The translations under genes and the position numbers were made by a program. Below are positions 55,710 to 64,000 of a stretch of DNA of 64,000 nt, one piece after another; positions within the stretch are counted from its first letter, which is position 1, and the number at the start of each line of letters is the position of its first letter. A model generated the notes under the pieces. It was not told the origin of the DNA. It was given only the letters and a program-made list of their open reading frames with translations, and did no database searches. This DNA is from Massospora cicadina (taxonomy: Eukaryota > Entomophthoromycota > Entomophthoromycetes > Entomophthorales > Entomophthoraceae), in contig JAKSZP010006732.1 of NCBI GenBank assembly GCA_022478985.1, forward strand, positions 1 to 64,000. The letters run 5' to 3'.

Positions 55710-57095
55710 AATTGCTGGGCCCCAGCAAGTAGTTCCCAACCCGGCCCATCTGCTCGCCCACGTCCACACCTTACTAACTCAAAATACACCGCTCCACTGG
55801 TGCTCCCCTTTGTGCCACGACCTACCATAGGACCGGTACGCCATCTGGGCGTGTGGTTGAAGGCAGGCGGATATGCGTCAGCAGTAACGGAGTGCCATAT
55901 ACTGGACAACGTGACGAAGCGAATCGCCTCTCTCAGAGCCCACCCTACTACCCTCACTGGCAGGGTTGTTCTTGCCAACTCTATGCTCCTATCCAAAGTC
56001 TGGTTTGGAGCCCACGCCATCCCCTTCTCCCCAAGCTTCTTCAAATCCCTGTATGCTTTGCTGCAAGGATGGCTTTGGTCAGGCCGCCCTCCACCAGTAT
56101 GGCTAGAGGTCATGTTTAGCCCTCATCATCAAGGTGGCATGGGCCTGCTTGACTTCAAAGCCCATGCTACCCAGATCCTGGGCACCTGGATCGCGGCCGT
56201 CACCGCTCCTACACTCCCATCCCAACACTGGTCCCGCGCGGCCCACTCCAACTTCTCCCAAGCCTTGGGCCTCAACAATCTATCAAACCCCCACTCCCTG
56301 ATGAAATACCTCGCATCACACACATCGGCCACAGGTCCTCACGGGACTAAAACCCACTACAAACGAATCCTCCTCTCCATGAGAAGCGCAGAGTGGAGAA
56401 TTCATATTAGCGGACATACAACACGAAGAGGCCGCCCCTCTCCTCAGTTCACACAAGAGGTACAGGGGCTACCCATCCATGATGGCGTGATCCCCATTCG
56501 ACCCCATGTCCTATCCAGGGTGGACTACCTGGACATGATGGACATCCCTCATTCCACTGAGACCCAAAAGACTATCTGGAAATACGCACACCATCCTCTG
56601 TTGCAGCCTCAAGTCCGCTCCCATGTGTGGCTCTGCCTGAGGCGGGTGTATCATACAGCTGAGCGCTCTAACGCTTTACACTCATCCTGTGTCGTGTGTG
56701 GCCAATATGGAACGCTGTTCCACCGCCTGGAGAAGTGCCCCACCTCTAAAGTGATATGGAGCGAAGTTCAACGTCTGCTGGGCCAGGATCAAACGCATCC
56801 CTTCAGTCTGTCAAGAGATATGTTTGCTTTATCAATGGCCTCCCCCCTTCCACCCTCCCTCCATGCTCTGGTGGTTGCAATCGCCACGTGGACTATCCAC
56901 ACGATTGTCTTGGATGCCATCGCTGGCTTCATCCCCACCCTCCCAGAAGCTGTCCACAGATTCCGGTCTCATTTGGGCGACCACTTTCAAGAATGGATGT
57001 TTGGATACCTCCCACCGCGTCGCCAACAGCTGGTCTTCTACTGGTTCCCAGTCTGGTTATCAAATCAGACCCCTTCCTCCACACGTTCTCAATAG
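55710..57095 (+). pseudogene. LINE A2 ORF2 part 3, C-terminal domain with CCHC
   Basis: 55800-57095 is one uninterrupted frame of 431 codons. It contains GPVRHLGVWLKAGGYAS (thumb region), LTGRVVLANSMLLSKVWFGA, LLQGWLWSGRPPP, a variable middle, then CVVCGQYGTLFHRLEKC (near 56692-56742). This last fits CX2CX7HX4C, the C-terminal zinc motif of L1-like ORF2 proteins. It is followed by a conserved hydrophobic tail to FGYLPPRRQQLVFYWFPVW. It is separated from RT by a stop and frameshift near 55707. Confidence 0.85.
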
Positions 57096-57271
57096 TGGCT
57101 ACGGCCCCTTCACACGTTCCCTCCCCCCTCCCCATAAGTGGCGTTACCGCTAGCAACACGAGATAACATCGCTTCTCTGTGGGTGCCTCCCCTGGTACTA
57201 AGTTCATCTTTCATGAGTCATATTCGAAAGTGTCCGTCCCATGGTTGGCCTTCCCCAGAATAAATTTAAAA

Positions 57272-57283
57272 TACATATCTTTA
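57272..57283. repeat. Target-site duplication of LINE A2, right copy
   Basis: TACATATCTTTA, identical to 51984-51995. The B6 tail starts directly after it. Confidence 0.8.
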
Positions 57284-59220
57284 TTTAACTGAGGTAAGCT
57301 GACCAGGGGATGGAAATTACCAAAACTAAAACTAAAAAATCATAATAAAAAAAATCATAATAAAAAATAACGATATAAACAAAACGCTCAAAATGGATGG
57401 ATCAGTTGAATCATACCTAACAAATATCTAACCAGGTGGGCAGCGAATACTGCTATCCCTCCATGGTGGATGGGGAGGGGGATCGGGGGGCTCATCTTTG
57501 GCTGCATCCATCTTATTCTAGAGTAGGGTGTGTGTTAAGGCAGATAGTAGGGGTGTGGTGCATCGGTAATATGGGGTTTGATATCTCTGATAACTGGAAC
57601 TTCCAAATAGTTGCCAGCCATCATAATGACAACAATGTATTTGGCCAAAGTGTCTTCAGCTTTGAGGCGGGCTTCTGGGAATTTAACAAACATGGCAATG
57701 TTGGTTTGGGTTATTTTTGCTTTTGGATGCCGTGCTACTGCTACCAAGTTCTGGATGGCTTCAGTGACATTTTTGTGTAAAGTTTTCATATTGATATTAC
57801 TTTGTGAAGTAAGATCTTTGGGAATAACAGGAGGTAAAATTTCTCCTGTGAGCACAGCCACAGATTTGGTGGTAGCTTTGCAGAGCGGATGGCAATCTGG
57901 TGTGGCGGCTGCTTCTACTGCAAGCTGGTGGTTGCTGTTGAATGGTTTGGCGTTAGGTTGTGGGGCATATTTCTGAGGCAGGAATTTTGCATCCCATTCT
58001 GCTTTACAGTGTCGCTTGACTTGCAGAAGAGGTTCTTCAATGATGTTAACTGATTTGTCGATTTCATCCAATAATTCCCATGGGTTTTAGTTGAATTGGA
58101 TTGGGGAATCAGCTTACAGTTGAGGTTTGTTCAATAAATTTGCAGACACATGGGATGGAACTAAGTCCAATCTGATGCTTGATTGGATGAATTATTTATG
58201 GCATTGGGGCAAGGTGGATACTGATTGGTGCCTGCAGGTACAGCTGCAGCATCAGGCATTGGAGGAGGGGAAGGTAGGATTGTACCCCATGTTGGAGTTG
58301 GCATGAGGTAGGCGGCGGATTGATGGGCATTGGGCAAGCTTTTGGCATTGTTGGAAGTTTCTGCGTATGAGCATTTGCGTTTTTAGTGGTCCAACTTGAA
58401 ACAGGATGGACAAATCGTCCATCCGCGCTCAACGCAGGCCCAGAATGGATGGTCAGGGGCAGATGGGATGGTGGCATGAGGGGGAATTGCAAAAGAAATT
58501 TTTGTAAATTCAGGGCTGATTGTGGCATATGCCCAAGGCCTAGTGAGGTGTGTGGCCCCATTTGGGACCACAAATTGTAAGATGGGGTTGGTGCCGGAGG
58601 CTGCCAAACCTTCCATCAGCTCCTGGTGGAGCACTTCAGGGGTGAGGTGGGTGGGCAAACCAGCGAACTGGACCACCAAGGTGGTGTCCGTTGGGAGCTA
58701 GGTCCAAGTTGTTGGAAGGGGAATATTATTAAATACTTACAGCACTATTGCCACAGTGGCTGCATCGGATTCACAGGGGAAGCCAAGATCAAAGTACCCC
58801 TTGTAGGAGTGGAAGTCAATAAAACAGTCTGGTGTCATCACCATCTGAGCCATTTTGATAATGGCTTGGTAATCATAGGGGAAGAATTTCCCATATTTGA
58901 CCCTAAGGCTGAAACGCATGTTCCTCTGGGGGAGCACCAGGGGGCAGTGGGGAACCATTTGGGTTTGTGCGAGATGGGCATCGAGATCCTTTGGAGGAAT
59001 GAATCATTCCAAGGGTTTGGAATGACTGGGTGAGCCAGTCTGATCGCGTTTTCCTTTTGGACAGAAAATGGAGGGGGAGTTTTGCTGCTGCCCCACGTTG
59101 GGACAGTCAGCGGTGGATCTGACAACATTGGAGCAGACTTCAGTGTGCAATTAAGTTTTTGATTTTAATTAACTAAATAAATTGCTCATAAATTTATGCT
59201 GAGCGGAGAGAAAGAAGGTG
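57284..59220 (-). mobile_element. B6, full-length half-LINE (~1.94 kb), minus strand, tail-to-tail with A2
   Basis: The 3' tail on plus (TTTAACTGAGGTAAGCTGAC, CAGGGGATGG) begins right after the A2 duplication. The leader ends near 59130 and the 5' end near 59220 (AGAAAGAAGG) abuts the leader of LINE A3. The order and length match B4 and B5. A 14-bp AT-rich unit (ATCATAATAAAAAA-like) is duplicated in the 3' UTR (57335-57370). No convincing target duplication of its own was seen. Confidence 0.85.
57535..59128 (-). pseudogene. B6 ORF, best-kept C-terminal half of the B protein
   Basis: ATG at 59128 opens MLSDPPLTVPTWGSS. The main frame, one base out, covers the N-terminal body. 58679-58383 (open) reads VVQFAGLPTHLTPEVLHQEL, DHPFWACVERGWTICPSCF, KLDH, with the knuckle CPSCFKLDH-stop-KRKC. 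58071-57535 is open for 178 codons (DEIDKSVNIIEEPLLQVKRH, HCKAEWDAKFLPQKYAPQPN, NMKTLHKNVTEAIQNLVAVA, FVKFPEARLKAEDTLAKYI). It gives the clearest view of the B-specific C-terminal domain, which I cannot assign to a known family. Confidence 0.8.
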
Positions 59221-59315
59221 TTTTACACATCAGATGTCTTATTTCTTTCCCATAACAATCACTTTAGTTATCAAGATTTTGATTCAAACTGCAATTTGAT
59301 AATCACACAGGAGAG

Positions 59316-60732
59316 ATGGGTGATATTGATAAATCTAATACAACCTGGGTGAGCGTCGCATCAAGAGGTGCACAAAACGGTGCACCCAATGGCAAGAAAC
59401 GCCCTGGAGGGGGACCAGGAACCTAAGCCACCAAGAAACCACAAACTCAGACACCATCTGGGTTTATGGTATTTGCTACAAAACAGGACCAATACATGGA
59501 CATCCAATGTAACCAACCCCTTTCAAAGTTGGAACACAGGCTTTGACTCTTCCTAAGGGATGAGTCTCTGACCATGTGGAAGAAAACATGCGAGGCACAG
59601 CCCTCCCTTTTCCCCACGCGGTATTTGTTGCCACCAACAACATGGGCCACGGCTGGATCAGTAATGATTTTTGAGCTGAAGAAGTAGATGCCACCGCAAA
59701 AGTCTGCATCAAAATTGCCCTTCCTGAGGGCAAAAGAATAGTGTGCACCGCGCGCACAAGATGGAACAAAGCTAAAACTTTGTTCATCTCCTTTGACTTG
59801 CTCCCTACCAACTTTCCCCTTAAGGTAATTGAGGAGGAGCTCCGCAAAGGGCTCATAGCCTACAGAGAAATGGTCAAATTGAACTACAACGATTTCACCT
59901 GATGCCAACCCTGTGCACAGGCAAAGCTATCGCCATGATCAACCCGCTCCCCAAAGTGGAAGATGACCTATCAAGATTCCCCCACACATCAGAGTTCCAC
60001 TTCATGGATGGGGGACAGTCATCCGCATTCTGAATCACACTGGAACATGCACCGCCTATATGCAACCACTGCAGTTCATTGGGACACAAGGAACACGCAT
60101 GCCCCATGAAGGAGGGCTTAGTGGAAGAAGATTATTGTGAGGAAGCCATGGATGAAACTAATGAAAACTTTGCCAGAATGACTGATGGCCACCACCCATT
60201 ACGCTAGGGTGAGGATGGGCTTTACTCCATTGTGGATCCAGTTACACATAAACAACGCAAAGTGGCACATAAATCCCGCAAGCGGGCAGCAGCTGAGGCG
60301 GCAGTGCACGCAGAGTCATCCATCGACCCCAGACAAATTTAAGAGGATATAGCAGATATACACTGAGCCAACTAATCAGAACAATATGCCCAGGTTGAAA
60401 CTTTTCACAGTAACCAGACTGAGCCACAAAGCATAATCAGTCATGCACATACTGAGGAACAATGCAACCACATTTTGGGTGAAAATGCGGTGCACAATGC
60501 AACAAAGTTGAACCTCAAAAATATAAAATCCAATCAACAACCCGCATCAAATCAACATGAGACACATGCGGGAAAAGATAACGCAAATTTCAAAAACTGC
60601 AATTCCTGTGGAAAATTGGGTCAGATCAAGGGAACCAACAATGGAAGTGAAAGAGTTGGAGTACAGATGTGGAGCATGGCCAAAATGAGCCACGGTGGGA
60701 TAGGATCAGAGGGTCCTCCCAACCGCTCCTGA
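59316..60732 (+). pseudogene. LINE A3 ORF1, knuckle in frame
   Basis: Frame from ATG 59316: MGDIDKSNTTWVSVASRGAQ, an early stop at ~59427, then QYMDIQCNQPLSK. Later blocks are GWISNDF, ARTRWNKAKTLFISFDLLPT, EEELRKGLIAY and LEHAPPICNHCSSLGHKEHA-CP (60037-60102). The knuckle is a perfect CX2CX4HX4C. The C-terminal part is acidic and Asn/Gln-rich (60480-60732). The stop at 60730-60732 is only six bases before the ORF2 ATG at 60739. Confidence 0.8.
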
Positions 60733-60738
60733 GGCGCC

Positions 60739-61600
60739 ATGGGCACCTCAGTGTCAGTAGGGATGTTAAATATCGCAGGAGCCAGGGCTCATACGTCCCA
60801 AGGCAAAAAGCTGGCATTCCTGCGAAAACCTCTTGTAGATATCTTGGCCATCCAAGAAACCCACTGCCTACAAGGGGAAGAAGAATCCTGGTCAACCAGG
60901 GTCGCACCATCACAATCAGTATGGACATCTCACTGTGGGGTGATAGTCCAAAACAACAAAAAATTAAAGATCACAAACTTATCGTCATGCCTTCAAAGCT
61001 GCGCCCTGGTAGCAACAATCATATGCCAAGAGGAAACAATCTCGTTAGCATGCTTCTATGCACTGTGCACTGCAGCTGAGAGAAAACAATTCCTCAAAAC
61101 TGTTCCAACACTTTCCCTCCCACCAGATACCATCCTGTTGGGTGACTTCAACTGCTGGGATATCCCCAACATGGACCAATGGCCTAACCTCAGGGGATAC
61201 CCACTGGGGCACATCGAATTCCGCGCAATGAAGGCATCCCTTGGCCTGCAGGATGCCCTCCCCCTGGATCACCACTCCTTCCCCACATAACACAGCCCAA
61301 CATGCGCGAGGGATCACTCATATCAATGAGCCACATCAATCACATCCTTATTCCACAATCCCACTGATCAAGCATCTCCAACTTCACAAAGAAATCAATT
61401 TTTCTGACCACCGACTCATTTCAGTGCAGCTCTCATCAATCTGAACCCACGCACAGGCGTCGCCCTGGAGGAAGCTATACCCAGAAAACATAAAAATGCC
61501 CAAAATATGACTGGGTCGAACATGAGGCCAAGAACCCAGAACTCACAGTTCCATTCACTTTGGATCCCATCATAACTTGGGCAAATTTCAAAACTTAACT
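60739..61600 (+). pseudogene. LINE A3 ORF2 part 1, APE endonuclease
   Basis: 60739-61290 is open for 183 codons: MGTSVSVGMLNIAGARAHTS, ILAIQETHCLQG (catalytic Glu, 60841-60876), WTSHCGVIVQNN, CFYALC, LLGDFNCWDIPNM (61135-61173, catalytic Asp and Asn). A frameshift near 61285 follows. The last catalytic block is INFSDHRLISVQL (61396-61434). All key residues of the fold are readable, so this is the best-kept endonuclease in the window. Confidence 0.85.
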
Positions 61601-62960
61601 AATCAAAAAACTCGACATCTTACATCACATAAGTACACCGCTGAAACAGCCACAATTAGGCATACCTTAGCGGAACTGGACCACCTTGAGCTCAACACCC
61701 CGAGATCTAGTTATAGCCCCAACTGGGGGCGCAAATGGGCGGAAATATTCGCCCGCCTAAACACTCTCATATTCGAGCACCAACACAGAATCAAAGTATC
61801 AAAAAAGGTAAATTCGTAAAGGAAGGCGAAACATGCTCAACATATTTCTTCCACCAATTCCATTCCTGCGGCAACAAGCCCATGTGCACACAGGTCCGCA
61901 AGGCTGATGGCACCGTGGCAACTGACCCTGAGGAGGTCAAGGTGGAAGTACACTGTTACTACACCGAACTATACTGTGATATGCTGACCAACCCACAAAA
62001 AATCACAGAGTTTATACATACTGCCATAATACAAAGCACACCGCCAGAATACAATATACTAAATCTAATAACATGGGAGGAGTTTTGGGATACAATCCGC
62101 GGTGCACCACATAGGAAATGCCCAGGGCCTGATGGGATACCTTACAAATTTTACTAAAAATATTTTAAGTAAATTCCCCCTCCTCTTGGCATCTATGAAC
62201 CAGTGCTTTCTGGAAACAAGCCTCCTACCTGGTGGCCATGAATCATATGTCATAACCCTGTATAAGAAGGGTGACAAATTGGATCTGGCCAACTGGCGTC
62301 CAATTGCACTCTCTAACACTGATACAAAAATTCTCACAAAAATTTTAACAGCCAGATTAGGCGCAATAGCCTCCAACGTCTATCACCCAACCAGTTTGGG
62401 TTTATACCAGGGCACTCAATTCGGAACAATATACACCCTGTTACAAACATATGTCAGTCCAAAGCAACTGGAGCCCTGGTCTTCTTAGACCAGGAAAAGG
62501 CGTACAGCCGCGTTAGTTGACCATACCTAAAGGAATGCCTACACGCTTTCAAACTCCCACCCAGATTCATAAACTGGGCGATGCTCCTCACAGAATCTGC
62601 AGCCATGGCTGTATGCGGCCCTGGCTTCATAACTAACAGGATCACACCACACAGAGGGCTCAAACAGGGGGACCCCCTCAGCCCACTGGTGTTTAATTTC
62701 AGTTTTGATCCACTCCTTAACGTAACTGACTCACGCCTCATGCGCATAACTGCACAAAGCCAGCAAGCAGTCAAGATAATGGCCTTTGCAGATGACTGCG
62801 TGGCAGGTATAGCTAAAAAATAATGCTTGACAGCTGGAATGCACCCTAGAGAAATACTCCATGGTGAGCAACGCATCGCTCAACAAAAGGAAAACAGAAA
62901 TAATTCTCTTAGCCAAGTACACTAACAATTGGGCTACAACACTTGAACCTCAAACCCCCA
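61600..62960 (+). pseudogene. LINE A3 ORF2 part 2, reverse transcriptase
   Basis: 61735-62157 (open): GETCSTYFFHQFHSCGNKPM, RKADGTVATDPEEV, RKCPGPDGIPYKFY. 62240-62375: VITLYKKGDKLDLANWRPIA. Motif A LVFLDQEKAYSRVS then stop (62478-62520; the first catalytic Asp is kept, the second Asp of the usual KAYDR is Ser). Motif B RGLKQGDPLSPLVFNFSFDP (62656-62715). Motif C AFADDCVAG with FADD at 62785-62796. Frameshifts near 62155 and 62460; stop at 62821. Confidence 0.85.
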
Positions 62961-64000
62961 TATGAAGAAAAAACCCACTCATCTTACCATCGCATCTTCT
63001 CCCACCACCACTCCTGTCCGCCACCTTGGGATAAGGCTGGAAACAGGGGGATATGCCAATGAGACAATTGAGAACAATCTATTACAGTGGGTATCCAACT
63101 GCGTCGCCTACCTCAAGGGAAGATCCTCAGGACTAATGGGGCGAGTAACAGTTTCTAACTCACTCATCCTCTTAATACTATGGTTCCCTGCCCACGCGAT
63201 CGCCTTCTCAACCACTTTCATAAATTCAATCTGCGCGCTCATCCGGGGCTGGCTGTGGCCTGGATACCATCCTCCCATACAGATGGAAACTCTCTTTGGC
63301 CCATGCTCCAGCGGAGGCATTGGACTAATAGACTTTGAGAGCCACTACAACTGCATCCTGGGCACCTGGATAAAGGAATCCTTGCCCCATACCTCCCACA
63401 GCAACACTGGTCCAGGGCAGCGAGGACTAACTTCGCGCAGGCGCTCAAAATAACCAACCCAATTAGCCCACCAGACTATTATCATACCTTGCTAAACGCC
63501 CTACCGCAATGGGCCCACATGGAACCCCCTCACTTCAAATGCATCCTACGAGCCATCTGCCACATGGGATGGACCTTAGAGAACACTGGCACTGTGCAGG
63601 GAAGTGGACGACCCAGCTCCCACTTAAGAAAACCAGAAGACTACCCCCAGAGAGACATGCTTGCTATGACCCCAACCATTGTTAGAATCAAATACCTAGA
63701 TGCGTTGGACATTCCCTACGAATTAACCACACATAAGGCAGTGTGGAGAATGATGCACCACCCACTCCTACAGCTGAGGTAAGAGCCAACGCCTGGCGCT
63801 GTCTGAGAAGGACCTATAGGACGGCGGACCGCTCCTCTTCCCTCCACGCAACCTGCGCAGTATGTGGAGGGAGGGCTCCCTACACCACCACCTAGAAACA
63901 TGCCCCCCAACCAAAGACATATGGCGGGAAGTTGCGCGCTTGCTTAAACTCCAAAACGAGCATGAATTTTTTATCTCAAAGAGTCTCCTCGCGCTCCAGA
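62961..64000 (+). pseudogene. LINE A3 ORF2 part 3, C-terminal region (partial)
   Basis: 62962-63453 (open): TPVRHLGIRLETGGYAN, GRVTVSNSLILLILWFPAHA, LIRGWLWPGYHPP, SSGGIGLIDFESHYNCILGT. Then a frameshift and 63489-63782 (open) with RIKYLDALDIPYELTTHKAV. At 63851-63862 the first half of the zinc motif reads CAVC; the second half, HLETC, is one frame over near 63887-63903, followed by DIWREVARLLKL. The window ends before the 3' tail. Confidence 0.8.

Larger units (their letters stand above)
51996..57271 (+). mobile_element. LINE copy A2, full length (5.28 kb)
   Basis: Flanked by TACATATCTTTA on both sides. Leader ~96 bp, ORF1 52092-~53300, ORF2 53534-57095, 3' UTR ~175 bp ending GTGTCCGTCCCATGGTTGGC, CTTCCCCAGAATAAATTTAA. 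Domain order (ORF1 with CCHC; APE; RT; C-terminal CCHC) and the RT motif wording are those of the L1-like group. No RNase H domain was seen. It is the best-preserved copy but still not coding-competent. Confidence 0.9.
59230..64000 (+). mobile_element. LINE copy A3 (runs off right edge)
   Basis: Leader TTTCTTTCCCATAACAATCA, then ORF1 from ATG 59316, ORF2 from ATG 60739, APE, RT, and the C-terminal region up to the zinc motif at 63855. It is diverged from A1 and A2 (different ORF1 start, same order), so a second subfamily. A0 at 1-545 looks closer to this subfamily. Confidence 0.85.

Noticed and set aside
55433..56113. Minus-strand open frames opposite LINE A2 ORF2 (85-135 codons)
   Set aside because: They are antisense shadows of well-conserved coding DNA; their translations have no motif and do not persist in A3.
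1..64000. CRISPR arrays, bacterial operons, rRNA or tRNA genes
   Set aside because: No regularly spaced short repeats, no ribosome-binding-site-led gene clusters and no conserved rRNA or tRNA sequence were seen. The content is eukaryotic retroelements.

Overview
This window looks like a eukaryotic transposon graveyard. I found no host protein gene, tRNA, rRNA or CRISPR array that I can defend. Every long reading frame I could interpret belongs to a decayed retroelement. The contents are three or more families of Ty3/gypsy LTR retrotransposons (several with an integrase-linked chromodomain, so chromoviruses), an L1-like non-LTR retrotransposon (called LINE-A here), a shorter ORF1-only element related to it (called B here), and one foldback element made from a mariner transposon. 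The mixture fits a repeat-rich genome, for example a fungus with an expanded genome, but the sequence alone does not fix the organism.

Layout. 1-545: the 5' end of a LINE-A-like copy (minus). 937-2868: B1 (minus). 4640-6556: B2 (plus, old). 8088-26898: a nested stack. A chromovirus E1 (plus, from 8088) is cut in its 3' LTR by element G2 (minus, 13396-26898). G2 is cut in its own 3' LTR by a full-length G1 (plus, 13495-20501), and G1 is cut inside its integrase/chromodomain region by B3 (minus, 18218-18993). G2 also carries a 554-bp mariner-derived palindrome (22342-22895). 27420-31010: gypsy G3 (plus). 31200-31431: a G1-type LTR fragment (minus). 31495-35250: gypsy E4 (plus), split by B4 (minus, 32545-34466). 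35264-39843: LINE A1 with its reverse-transcriptase core deleted. 40310-46289: a second G2 copy (plus) with both LTRs. 46290-51983: gypsy E5 (plus, gag/protease), split by B5 (plus, 49695-51625). 51996-57271: LINE A2, the best full-length copy. 57284-59220: B6 (minus). 59230-64000: LINE A3, running off the window.

How the parts fit. LINE-A is 5.28 kb. ORF1 has a CCHC zinc knuckle. ORF2 has an APE endonuclease, a reverse transcriptase and a C-terminal CCHC. B is about 1.93 kb, has one ORF of about 545 codons that resembles LINE-A ORF1 plus a long extra C-terminal part, and has no endonuclease or reverse transcriptase. B copies have 11-17 bp target-site duplications, and the last ~35 bp of B resembles the last ~35 bp of LINE-A. 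B therefore looks like a half-LINE (HAL1-like) parasite of LINE-A. That is the most interesting system in the window.

All element genes here are broken by stops and frameshifts. LTR positions, duplications and homologies were found by eye; no alignment or database search was run.
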